Shown piece after piece: positions 25,421-33,999 of a stretch of 48,191 bases of DNA (the stretch's first letter is position 1; each line of letters begins with the position of its first letter). The notes below the pieces were generated by a model. The model was given only the letters and a program-made list of their open reading frames with translations. It did not search any database and was not told the DNA's origin. The stretch comes from Oscillospiraceae bacterium. Lineage in GTDB: Bacteria > Bacillota > Clostridia > Oscillospirales > Oscillospiraceae. The translations under genes were made by a program, and so were the position numbers. The DNA is taken from assembly GCA_031262405.1 (NCBI GenBank), contig JAISHS010000019.1:1-48191 (forward strand). The letters run 5' to 3'.

Positions 25421-27109
25421 TTACTTAAATATCGCAAGCTGGGCGTCCAGCGCGGCGGCCTGACTTGCCAATTGGGCGCTCGCGGCGGAGCTCTCCTCGG
25501 CGGTGGCGGCATTTGTCTGAATCACGCTTGAAATCTGATCCATGCCTACGGTAACTTGGGCGATAGACATTTGCTGCTGCTTGGTCGCCTCGTCGATTTC
25601 GGTAACGCTGCTCGTAACCGTGCGCACAAGCTCTGCCAGCGCCATAAAGGTCTTGTTCGCATCCTCGGCAATTTCAACTCCCTCATGCACCTTTGAAACA
25701 GCACCTTCTATCAGGCGGCTGATCTCATTGCCCGCCTCGGCGCTTTGATTCGCGAGAGAGCGAACCTCCTCCGCAACAACCGCAAAGCCCTTGCCGTGAA
25801 CGCCCGCGCGCGCCGCCTCGATTGATGCGTTGAGCGCGAGAATGTTCGTGTTAAAGGCAATGTCGTCGATTAGCTTCATGTTCTCGGATATTCTTTCCGA
25901 AGCCTCGCCGATTTCGCCGATTGCGGTCATCATTCGCTCCATTTGACGCTCTCCGCGCTCTGCTCCCGAAAGCGCTTCGTTTGCAACGCCCCGCGCGTTT
26001 CTCGCGCTGTCCGCCGCCTGCGAAACGCGCGATTTTATGTCCGCCATCGTCGCGTTCAGCTCCTGCATAGAGGCCGCCTGCATAGAGGCGCCCGTCGCCA
26101 GATTCGTCGAGCCGGAGGCAATCTGCGTGGCGCTCGAGTCAACCCTCCCGCTGGAGTCTATCACAAGCTCAAGCGTCCCCGTCATCGTGGCTTGGAAGCG
26201 CAGAAACGCCTGTTTCAGCCGCGCAAAGTCACCGGCATAGTCGCCGTGAAGCTGCGTGTTTAGCTTGCCCTCCGACATACTCCCGAGCACAAGCGCCATC
26301 TCGTCTATATACTGCTGATAAAGGTTCAGCTGATTTAGCGCAGACTGCATATTGCGGCAGATTGCGCCCATTTCATCTCGCCCGCGCAGCAGCTTCTCCT
26401 TGATGGAAAGCTTCAAATTACCGTCCGCGATTCCCTTCGTGACTCGAATAACATCGCCCAGCGACACACTCATGCTGATCGTTATGTACAGGCAAAGCCC
26501 CGCGAGAACGGCGGCAATCGCGATAACCGCGATTGTCAGCATACGCTCAACATTGGCGGCGGCGGAGTCGGCATCGGAGAGAACCTTCGCCCAGTAATCG
26601 TTGGCTTGCCTAACCGTTTCGTCAATCATCTCGCGGTGACTTTGATACGACTGCTGAAGCGCGTCATAGGCCGCGGAGATTTCGGCGTCATTCCCGGAGT
26701 GCACCGCAGGGACAACGCGCTCAAAAAACGCATTGAAAAACTCCGTCCCATATCTGTAGGCGTCCTGCACAAACACTTCGTTTAGGCTGCCGAATTCGGG
26801 TATCGCCGTCTGCCAGTAAACGTTTCGTTCGTTATAGGTTTCTTGCAATGTCGTCATATTCGCGACTATGTCCTCGCGCTCGGCAGCGTCGTTCGTAACT
26901 TCATAGCGCAGCGCGTAAGCATAGGACTCAATGACATATTCCGGCGGCGGCAACACGTCGGCAATCAGTTCGTTTGCAAGCAATATCTCATCGTAATATT
27001 CGCTGCCGATTGCGACCTCTTCATCCAGCCGCGCCGTTACCAGCCACACCGCAATAACTGCAACGACAGATAAAATTACGGACAAGGCCATTTTAAGTTT
27101 AAAAGACAT
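25421..27109 (-). CDS. Methyl-accepting chemotaxis protein
   Basis: 562 residues. Membrane segment 1 (about 7-26), an extracellular all-helical sensor of about 165 residues, membrane segment 2 (about 192-213), a HAMP region, and a long cytoplasmic coiled coil. The signalling hairpin tip is near-consensus: [23 protein letters not shown] followed by [15 protein letters not shown]. There is no C-terminal CheR/CheB tether pentapeptide. It would direct the CheA/CheW array; the ligand is unknown. It is convergent with the arabinose operon and has its own promoter, so a link to sugar chemotaxis is only suggested by position. Confidence 0.95.
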   Translation of the reverse strand: MSFKLKMALSVILSVVAVIAVWLVTARLDEEVAIGSEYYDEILLANELIADVLPPPEYVIESYAYALRYEVTNDAAEREDIVANMTTLQETYNERNVYWQTAIPEFGSLNEVFVQDAYRYGTEFFNAFFERVVPAVHSGNDAEISAAYDALQQSYQSHREMIDETVRQANDYWAKVLSDADSAAANVERMLTIAVIAIAAVLAGLCLYITISMSVSLGDVIRVTKGIADGNLKLSIKEKLLRGRDEMGAICRNMQSALNQLNLYQQYIDEMALVLGSMSEGKLNTQLHGDYAGDFARLKQAFLRFQATMTGTLELVIDSSGRVDSSATQIASGSTNLATGASMQAASMQELNATMADIKSRVSQAADSARNARGVANEALSGAERGERQMERMMTAIGEIGEASERISENMKLIDDIAFNTNILALNASIEAARAGVHGKGFAVVAEEVRSLANQSAEAGNEISRLIEGAVSKVHEGVEIAEDANKTFMALAELVRTVTSSVTEIDEATKQQQMSIAQVTVGMDQISSVIQTNAATAEESSAASAQLASQAAALDAQLAIFK

Positions 27110-27208
27110 CGCTTACAGCTCCTTTTTTACAAAAAAAAGACGCCCGCCGCACCGTTTTTGTAAACAAAAAGCAGTGCGATGCAAGCATCGTCGGTTACAC
27201 CAATAAAC

Positions 27209-27237
27209 ATTGTACTGCGATTCGACAACCTTGTCAA
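27209..27237 (-). promoter_or_regulatory. Predicted sigma-A promoter of the chemoreceptor gene
   Basis: On the minus strand: consensus -35 TTGACA (27237-27232), 17-bp spacer, -10 TACAAT (27214-27209). It is vegetative sigma-A type; no sigma-D (flagellar) signature is seen. Confidence 0.75.
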
Positions 27238-27322
27238 TAACAAAACCACCCCCGCCGCTATAATTTAGATATATTTAATAGTATTTCTATTAATATTTAT
27301 TAAAAATGTCATCCCAACTTTC

Positions 27323-27364
27323 TATCTAATATCTAATATCTAATATCTAATATCTGTTATCTAT
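27323..27364. repeat. 7-bp tandem repeat (TATCTAA type)
   Basis: Six consecutive 7-base units: four TATCTAA, then TATCTGT and TATCTAT. The same unit recurs at 41694-41728 at the end of tlyA. Confidence 0.8.
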
Positions 27365-27466
27365 ATATCTGTCGCCATTTTCCGAGCCGCGACATAAATT
27401 GTAGTATCCGACATTAGGCCGCTTGGCGGGCGGATTGTGGACAAAACGATTTCGGAGGCGAGGCTT

Positions 27467-30400
27467 ATGGCTACCTTTAGAGTAAATAACTATACTTCTT
27501 TTATGAACGCGATTAACTTTATAGACCCTTTTTCTGGTACCAATATCATTTTAACCGGCAGCTTCGATTTATTTTCGACAGTTAGCCTCATAACTCAAGG
27601 CGACTACACGATCACCTCCGAAGAGGGCTCTACTTACACTATAAAGCGCGGAGCAGACGTAACCGGTCAACTTCTTAGAGTCCCGTCCACCTCAACGCTT
27701 ACGATTTCAAACGCTGTTATCGACGGCAACGGAATCAGGGCTGATGAAAACGGATATCTGGGACTCATTTTAAACTACGGCGACCTAACCCTAAACCGCG
27801 GCGCGGTGCTGCAAAACAACAATGTCGCCATGTTTGAAAGGGGAACGGGCGGCGCTATTACCAATTACGGCAACCTGAGAATGAATTCCGGCTCGGTGAT
27901 ACGAAATAACTACTGCTGGATGAGCGCCGGGGCTATTCTCAACGAGGGCAGCGGCACATTCAGGCTCAGCGGCGTGGAAATTAGCGGAAACTACGGCGAC
28001 GCCAGCGGGATTACAACCACAAGTAACACCGAAAACACCATTGAAAACTGTACTTTCTTTAACAACTCCGCCGATTACGGCGGCGTCATTGAGATGACAG
28101 ACGGCGTACTAAATATGTCCGGCAGCGAAATATCCGAAAACTCCGGCTCCGAGACCATCTTAATTAATGAGGGCGCCGCCTTTAACCTGATGAACACCTC
28201 TATAAAAAACAACGAAGCCTTATATAACGGCGGCGGCCTGACGAACAGAGGGACTACCAACATCACAGACTGTGAGATAAGCTTTAACACCTCAGAAAAC
28301 GCCGGCGGCGTTATGAATTTGTCCACCGGCGTCCTCACGATAAGCGGCAGTGAGATCAGCAATAACTCCGTAACCCAAAACGGCGGCGGAATCTGGAATG
28401 CTGAAAACGGTGTTGTAACAATAAACAATAGCACAATCAGCTCTAACACCGCCGCTGTGGACGGCGGCGGTATAGTCGCCGACGGAAAAACAACCACTCT
28501 AAGAAACTCGGCCATATACGGCAACAGCGCCGTTCGCAACGGCGGCGGACTCATTGATTACAACGATATTAGCATTGATGAAAAAACGCAAATCACAAAT
28601 AACAACGCCGGCAGCGATGGCGGCGGAATCTATCTGTCCAGCGACTCGCTGATACTGAACGGTCAGGGGCAAGTCACGGGCAACACCGCAGGGCGCGACG
28701 GCGGCGGCGTATATATTGCCGGCGGCGAGCTGGATCTCACATATCAAGCGCAAATTTCGGGCAACACCGCCCTAAACGACGGCGGCGGAATCTATCTGTC
28801 CGGCGGCAAGCTTTTTGCCGGGTCAGGGCAAATTACAAACAACACAGCCGTCGGCAACGGCGGAGGGATAGGAACTTCATACGACAATTTGATCAACCTG
28901 AGCGTGGATCAATACGTCACGTTCTCCGGAAACCGCGCCAGTCAGGCATATCAAATAGCCACGGAGGACATTGCCCTGCACGAGGCGACAATTAAAACAA
29001 ACAGCTTCTCCAGCGGCTTTGAATACGGCTACAACAACTTCGATATCAGCTACACTAAGGGTACTCCCTACACTACTAACGCCGTTATAACCGCAACTAA
29101 GACGGCTCAGGGCGCAGCCCTGCCCGAGGGGCAATTCGACTTCGGGCTCTTCAATAGCTCCGGCGCAATGGTCGCCACCGCAAGCAACGTCGGGGGGGTT
29201 ATCACCTTTCCCGCGCAGAGCTTCACGGGGCTGCAAGCGGGGACTCATAACTACACAATACGCGAGATTACGCCGAGCGGAAACCACTGGACAGTGGACG
29301 GCTCGTCTTATCCCGCCGCCGTAACAGTCAGCATTGACCCCGGCACGGGTCTTCCGACGGCTTCGGTGAGTTATCCGGGCGGAGGAGCCAACTTCGTCAA
29401 TACCTATAACCCCGATCCAACCTCCGCCGATATTGTCGCCTACAAGGTGTTCAACAACTGGGACTCCGAGGAAAAGACCTTTTACTTCGTCCTTGACGAC
29501 GGATTTTACGAGGAAATCACCGAGAACGTAGGCGGCGTAATCACTTTTCCGAATCACTCTTATGAGGAGACGGGCGAGTATCATTACACCGTCAGCGAAT
29601 ACTCTCGGTCGGGCTCGGGCTGGATAGTGGACGGCAGAACCTATCCCGTCACCGTAATTGTCACCGACAGCGGCGGACAGCTCATAAGCGAAGTGACTTA
29701 TCCCGAGGGCAGACCGGTCTTTGAGAATACCTACGCCCCAACCCCGGCCTCCGCCGTAATAACCGCACACAAGACGCTCAACAACTGGCCTCTTGAGGAG
29801 GAAAAGGCTTTTGAATTCGGCCTCTACGACGCGGCGGGGCAGCTTGTGGAAACCGCCCAAAACTCCGGCGGCGTGGTCACTTTTCCGCAGCTGCAATATA
29901 ACCTGCCGGGCACTTTTAACTACACCGTTCGCGAACTTACGCCCTTAGGCTCCGGCTGGATCACGGACGAGAGCATTTTCCCCGCCACCGTAACAGTCAC
30001 CGACGAGAACGGAATACTCAGAAGTGAGGTAAACTATCCCGAGGGAGAGCCCTCCTTCGTCAACACCTATTATGCAAGACCCATCACTCTTGGCCTTTAC
30101 GCAAACAAGGAGGTCACAGGAGCCGAGCTTCCCGCGGGAGCCTTTAGCTTTGGAATCTTCGACGAAAGTGGCAACGAGATAGCCAGCGGGGTCAATGACG
30201 CGGACGGACAAATCAGCTTCTCGAGGTTTACCATCGAAACAGCGGGTACCTACAACTATACTTTCCGCGAGACTACACCCTCCGGCGGCGGGTGGACTAC
30301 GGATTCGACAGTTTTTCCCATGGAGCTTCTAATATACGACATAGGGGCTGGGAGATTGATCGCAAGGCCGATGTATCCCGAGGGCTACCCCACCTTCGTC

Positions 30401-31804
30401 AATACCTTTCAGCCGTCGCCGTCGTCTGTGACGCCGCAGGCGAAAAAAACGGCCGCCGGCAAAACGCTGACGGCAGGTCAGTTTGAGTTCGGACTCTTCA
30501 ATGTCAGCGGCGAGAACGTCTCCGTCGCCGCAAACGACGCAGACGGAAACGTCATCTTCCCGGCTCTGACCTTCGACGCGGCGGGGACCTATTACTACAC
30601 AATCCGCGAGCTTACTCCCTCCGGCGGCGGCTGGACAACGGACTCAAGCTCATATCCCGCCGTCGTCACCGTAAGCTTAGACCCCGCCACCGGTCAGCTC
30701 TCGGCGGCAATCGACTACCCGTCCGGAGAGCCCTCCTTCGTCAACACCTATAGCTCTTCTCCCGGCTTCGCGGATATAACCGCCTACAAGGTGCTGGAGA
30801 ATTGGGACTCTCAAGAAAAGGTCTTCGACTTCGGACTCTACGACGCAGGCGGGCAGCTTGTACAGCTTGCGCAAAACTCCGGCGGCGTAATCGACTTTCC
30901 GCAGCTGCATTATGACGCCCCCGGCGAGTATAGCTATACAGTTCGCGAAATCACCGCCTCCGGCGGCGGCTGGACAACGGACTCAAGCTCATATCCCGTC
31001 CTTGTAACTGTCGTCAATGAGGACGGCGAGCTTATCAGCGAGGTAACGTATCCCGAAGGCCAGCCGACCTTCTACAACACCTATTCCCCCGGTCCCGGCC
31101 CCGGCGCCGCGCGCTTGAGCCTAACCGCAAATAAGCAGGCAACCGGCGCCGCGCTGAGTCTGGGGGCCTTCGACTTCGGCGTGTTCGACGAAAACGGCAA
31201 CCGAGTCTCTCTTGCCACCAACGACGAAAACGGCAGCATCAACTTCCCGGATTTAAGCTTCGGCCATGTCGGAACCTATAATTACACCATCCGCGAGCTT
31301 ACGCCCTCCGGGGACGGCTGGACAACGGACTCAAGACAAATCCCGGCAACAATCACGGTCAGCGATACAGGGGAAAAGGACTTGACCGCAACTGTATTCT
31401 ATCCGGAAGAGCCTCCGATTTTCTATAACAGCTATCTAATCCCGCCGATCCCGCCGGTGACGCCGGCTGTAGCGCGAATTCATGCCGTCAAGCATATCAT
31501 AGACTGCTGCCTGCGCGAGGGCGTCTTCAGCTTCGGCCTGTTTGACAGCACCGGCAAGCTCGTGGCGCAAGCCTCAAACGACGCTGCGGGGGACGTGCGC
31601 TTCTCGCTGACGTTCGATACCGCCGGGCAATACTCCTATACCATGCGCGAGCTAAAAACCTCCGCGAGAGGCTGGCGGCTCGATACCCGCGAGTATCCGG
31701 TCAGCGTCGCTGTCGCCGACGTCGGCGGAAAGCTGGCGGCTCTCGTCGACTACCCCAACGGAATCCCCGTCTTCGTCAACCTCCGCTGCCCCTGCCATCG
31801 CTAA
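27467..31804 (+). CDS. Giant beta-helix plus eight isopeptide-domain protein, likely surface fibre
   Basis: About 1,445 residues from the ATG at 27467, which has ggaggcgagg upstream. Residues about 20-530 form a right-handed parallel beta-helix of the polymorphic-adhesin type, with repeated N/D-G-G-G-I/L/V turns about every 25 residues. Residues about 540-1445 are eight domains of about 113 residues of the pilin isopeptide (FctA/Spy0128-like) type: F-x-F-G-L-F/Y-D, then Y-x-Y-T-I-R-E, then G-W-x-x-D-x-x-x-Y/F-P, ending F-x-N-T-Y. In each repeat the Lys of the first strand, the Glu of Y-T-x-R-E and the Asn of F-V-N-T-Y are present, as needed for self-forming Lys-Asn bonds. No signal peptide, LPxTG signal or membrane anchor is visible; the protein ends CPCHR. 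An export route is therefore unclear. Confidence 0.85.
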   Translation: MATFRVNNYTSFMNAINFIDPFSGTNIILTGSFDLFSTVSLITQGDYTITSEEGSTYTIKRGADVTGQLLRVPSTSTLTISNAVIDGNGIRADENGYLGLILNYGDLTLNRGAVLQNNNVAMFERGTGGAITNYGNLRMNSGSVIRNNYCWMSAGAILNEGSGTFRLSGVEISGNYGDASGITTTSNTENTIENCTFFNNSADYGGVIEMTDGVLNMSGSEISENSGSETILINEGAAFNLMNTSIKNNEALYNGGGLTNRGTTNITDCEISFNTSENAGGVMNLSTGVLTISGSEISNNSVTQNGGGIWNAENGVVTINNSTISSNTAAVDGGGIVADGKTTTLRNSAIYGNSAVRNGGGLIDYNDISIDEKTQITNNNAGSDGGGIYLSSDSLILNGQGQVTGNTAGRDGGGVYIAGGELDLTYQAQISGNTALNDGGGIYLSGGKLFAGSGQITNNTAVGNGGGIGTSYDNLINLSVDQYVTFSGNRASQAYQIATEDIALHEATIKTNSFSSGFEYGYNNFDISYTKGTPYTTNAVITATKTAQGAALPEGQFDFGLFNSSGAMVATASNVGGVITFPAQSFTGLQAGTHNYTIREITPSGNHWTVDGSSYPAAVTVSIDPGTGLPTASVSYPGGGANFVNTYNPDPTSADIVAYKVFNNWDSEEKTFYFVLDDGFYEEITENVGGVITFPNHSYEETGEYHYTVSEYSRSGSGWIVDGRTYPVTVIVTDSGGQLISEVTYPEGRPVFENTYAPTPASAVITAHKTLNNWPLEEEKAFEFGLYDAAGQLVETAQNSGGVVTFPQLQYNLPGTFNYTVRELTPLGSGWITDESIFPATVTVTDENGILRSEVNYPEGEPSFVNTYYARPITLGLYANKEVTGAELPAGAFSFGIFDESGNEIASGVNDADGQISFSRFTIETAGTYNYTFRETTPSGGGWTTDSTVFPMELLIYDIGAGRLIARPMYPEGYPTFVNTFQPSPSSVTPQAKKTAAGKTLTAGQFEFGLFNVSGENVSVAANDADGNVIFPALTFDAAGTYYYTIRELTPSGGGWTTDSSSYPAVVTVSLDPATGQLSAAIDYPSGEPSFVNTYSSSPGFADITAYKVLENWDSQEKVFDFGLYDAGGQLVQLAQNSGGVIDFPQLHYDAPGEYSYTVREITASGGGWTTDSSSYPVLVTVVNEDGELISEVTYPEGQPTFYNTYSPGPGPGAARLSLTANKQATGAALSLGAFDFGVFDENGNRVSLATNDENGSINFPDLSFGHVGTYNYTIRELTPSGDGWTTDSRQIPATITVSDTGEKDLTATVFYPEEPPIFYNSYLIPPIPPVTPAVARIHAVKHIIDCCLREGVFSFGLFDSTGKLVAQASNDAAGDVRFSLTFDTAGQYSYTMRELKTSARGWRLDTREYPVSVAVADVGGKLAALVDYPNGIPVFVNLRCPCHR

Positions 31805-31820
31805 TGGTCAATTAAAGGCA

Positions 31821-31862
31821 TCGCGCTTTTGCGCGACAAAATTTAAATCATCGCGAAGCGAT
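31821..31862 (+). terminator. Two hairpins after the giant gene
   Basis: TCGCGC-TTTT-GCGCGA (31821-31836) and ATCGC-GAA-GCGAT (31850-31862) follow the stop at 31804, between convergent genes. Neither has a strong T-run. Confidence 0.5.
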
Positions 31863-31871
31863 ACATTCATT

Positions 31872-31899
31872 GTCAATTCTCAATTCTCAATTTTCAATT
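31872..31899. repeat. 7-bp tandem repeat (TCAATTC type)
   Basis: Four 7-base units (GTCAATT, CTCAATT, CTCAATT, TTCAATT). The array runs into the stop codon of the ABC-F gene (31898-31900). Confidence 0.7.
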
Positions 31900-33760
31900 A
31901 TCCTTCCCCCCACGCCTCATACAGCCCATCCAACTCCCCACTCAGCCGCGCTTCCTCCTCATCAAGCTCCAGCAGCTTCACATAGTCGCTCGAGAACTCC
32001 TCCCTCAATCGGTCAATCTCTGCAAGCCGCGCCTCGAGCGTGCCTATCTCCCGCTCAAGCCTCGCCAGACGCTTCTCCGCGTCCCTGGGCGAGGTTTTTT
32101 TAACCCTCTCGCCCTTCTTCCCCGGCTTCTCCCGCGCCGGAGCCTTGACGTGCAGCTCCTCCTGCCGAGCGCAATACTCGCGATACTCCGCATAAGTCCC
32201 GCGAAAATCCCATAAAACCCCGCCGGAGAGCACCCAAAGGCGCGTCGCGAACTTCTCTATAAAATACCGGTCGTGCGAGACAAAGAGCAGAGCCTCCTCA
32301 TAGTCGTCCAGCGCACTCTCGAGCCACTCGCGGCTCATAATATCCAGATGGTTCGTCGGCTCGTCGAGCAGAAGAAAGTTCGTCTCCCGCCGCATTAGAA
32401 TACACAGCCTCAAGCGGCTTCTCTCCCCTCCGGATAGCGCCGACACGGGCTTAAATACGTCCTCGCCGGAAAACTTAAAGCTCCCCAGCCTGTCCCGCGC
32501 CTGCTGCACAGAGCAGTTCTCCTCATAGAGAATCGTGTCCAGCACCGAGCGCTCCGGGTGCTCAAAATGTATAATCTGCGGCAGATATGCCGCCCGCACG
32601 GACGGCCCCATCCGCACTAAACCCTCGTCCGGCTCCTCGAGACCCATCACAATAGACAGAAACGTGCTCTTGCCCGCGCCGTTGTCGCCGAGCAGCGCGA
32701 CCCGCTCCCCGCCCTCGATAATCAGCTCCAGCCCGCTAAAGAGCCGCCTAGTCCCAAAGCTCTTACTCAGGCCGTCCACAACCAAAACCTCGTCACCGGA
32801 GAAGGCTCGCTCGGCAAACTTGACCTTCATCTCCCGCTCCTTCTTCGGCCTGTCGGTACCCAGCTTCTCGCGCCGCCGTTCCATGGATTTCGCGCGCTTA
32901 AACATCGCGTCGTTGCCCAGAAACGCCCAGAGCCGAAGCCGCTCGCTCGCCTGCTTGAGCCGCTCTCGTTCCGCCTGCTCCTTCTCATATTTCTTCAGCT
33001 GCTCGTCGTAACGCCGCGCCTTCTCCGCGACATAAAAGCTATAGTTCCCGCTGTAAAAAAATGCCTTCCCGTCCTCAAGCTCGATAATCCGTCGGGCAGT
33101 CACGTCCAGAAAATATCGGTCGTGCGAGACTATGAGCGCCGTGCCGGAAAACCGCTTTAAATACTCCTCCAGCCACTCCGTCGCGTGCAAATCAAGGTGG
33201 TTCGTCGGCTCGTCGAGCAGCAAAATGTCCGTGTCCTCAAGAATCAGCCGCGCGAGATTCACCCTCGTGCGCTCCCCGCCGGAGAGCTCCGAGAAGAGCT
33301 GCTCGCGCATCTTCGCCGGTATATCCAGCCCGTTCGCGACGCGGTTTCGCTCCGCCTCCGCGCCATAGCCGCCCAGCCGCTCAAACTCCGCCGACGCCTC
33401 GCCGTATTCCTCCAAAGCATCCTGCCCCTGTGCCAGCTTCTCCGAAAGCTCCTGAATGCGCGCCTCCAGCTCAAAAATCCGCCGCTGCGCGTGCCTCAAA
33501 ACGTCCTCGACCGTAACTTCTTCCGCATACTCCGGCAGCTGACTCAGCAGCCCCACGCGGCAGCCCCCGCGCACATAGACCCCGCCCTCGTCCGGCAATA
33601 GCTCGCCGGTAAGCAGCCGAAAAAGCGTAGTTTTCCCCGCGCCGTTTTTACCCAGAATGCCAATGTGCTCCCCGTGCAGCACCTCAAAGCTCAGAGCGTC
33701 GAGTATATTTTTATCCTGCTCAAAGCTCTTTACTAATTTGTTTACTGAAACATCCGTCAT
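31898..33760 (-). CDS. ABC-F family ATPase (ribosome-associated type)
   Basis: About 620 residues from the ATG at 33760 (MTDVSVNKLVKSF); the longer frame upstream runs into a palindromic repeat and is rejected. Two ABC domains without membrane segments: Walker A GILGKNGAGKTT and ALLGDNGAGKST, signatures LSGGERTRVNLARL and LSGGERSRLRLCIL, Walker B LLLLDEPTNHLD and FLLLDEPTNHLD. The charged linker between them (about 240-310, with RRREK) matches the P-site tRNA interaction motif region. A Lys/Arg-rich tail and C-terminal coiled coil (about 540-615) follow, as in YdiF/Uup-like members. It probably acts on stalled or initiating ribosomes; resistance cannot be inferred. Confidence 0.93.
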   Translation of the reverse strand: MTDVSVNKLVKSFEQDKNILDALSFEVLHGEHIGILGKNGAGKTTLFRLLTGELLPDEGGVYVRGGCRVGLLSQLPEYAEEVTVEDVLRHAQRRIFELEARIQELSEKLAQGQDALEEYGEASAEFERLGGYGAEAERNRVANGLDIPAKMREQLFSELSGGERTRVNLARLILEDTDILLLDEPTNHLDLHATEWLEEYLKRFSGTALIVSHDRYFLDVTARRIIELEDGKAFFYSGNYSFYVAEKARRYDEQLKKYEKEQAERERLKQASERLRLWAFLGNDAMFKRAKSMERRREKLGTDRPKKEREMKVKFAERAFSGDEVLVVDGLSKSFGTRRLFSGLELIIEGGERVALLGDNGAGKSTFLSIVMGLEEPDEGLVRMGPSVRAAYLPQIIHFEHPERSVLDTILYEENCSVQQARDRLGSFKFSGEDVFKPVSALSGGERSRLRLCILMRRETNFLLLDEPTNHLDIMSREWLESALDDYEEALLFVSHDRYFIEKFATRLWVLSGGVLWDFRGTYAEYREYCARQEELHVKAPAREKPGKKGERVKKTSPRDAEKRLARLEREIGTLEARLAEIDRLREEFSSDYVKLLELDEEEARLSGELDGLYEAWGEG

Positions 33761-33810
33761 ACAAAACCCAACTTCTCTAATCTCTTTTACTAAACAGCGT
33801 TCACCGTCTT

Positions 33811-33947
33811 CGTCATTGCGGGCTCCCGTTTCCGTCATTGCGGGCTCCCGTCTTCGTCATTGCGGGCTCGACCCGCAATCCCCCCGTAATCTGAGGGGAT
33901 TCCGTGTCAAGCACGGAATGACGGTGTGGAGTCGCACGGAATGACGG
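33811..33947. repeat. Palindromic/tandem intergenic repeat element
   Basis: A 22-bp unit starting CGTCATTGCGGGCTC occurs at 33811, 33833 and, partly, 33855. It is followed by the hairpins TGCGGG-CTCGA-CCCGCA (33861-33877) and ATTCCGTG-TCAAG-CACGGAAT (33899-33919), and a second copy of GCACGGAATGACGG (33911-33924 and 33934-33947). It looks like a REP/MITE-like element without a transposase. No gene is seen in this gap. Confidence 0.75.
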
Positions 33948-33999
33948 CGGTTGCTTTCGTCCTTGCAGACGGTTTCTTTCTAATTGCGGTTTACATAAT

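Larger units (their letters stand above)
27110..27466. other. Intergenic region upstream of chemoreceptor and giant surface-type gene
   Basis: A 357-base AT-rich gap between divergent genes. It holds an A/T inverted repeat near 27154-27178 (GCACCG-TTTTTG...CAAAAA...GTGC), the chemoreceptor promoter, a 7-bp tandem repeat array, and an AT-rich stretch (27255-27305). No credible promoter for the 27467 gene and no small gene could be identified. Confidence 0.6.

Noticed and set aside
28877-29896. Long minus-strand open frame antisense to the giant surface-type gene
   Set aside because: It mirrors the repeats of the real gene in another frame; no ribosome site, and the composition fits a shadow frame.
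33761-33838. Extended N terminus of the ABC-F protein
   Set aside because: The extension is encoded by the palindromic repeat element; the family start is at 33760.
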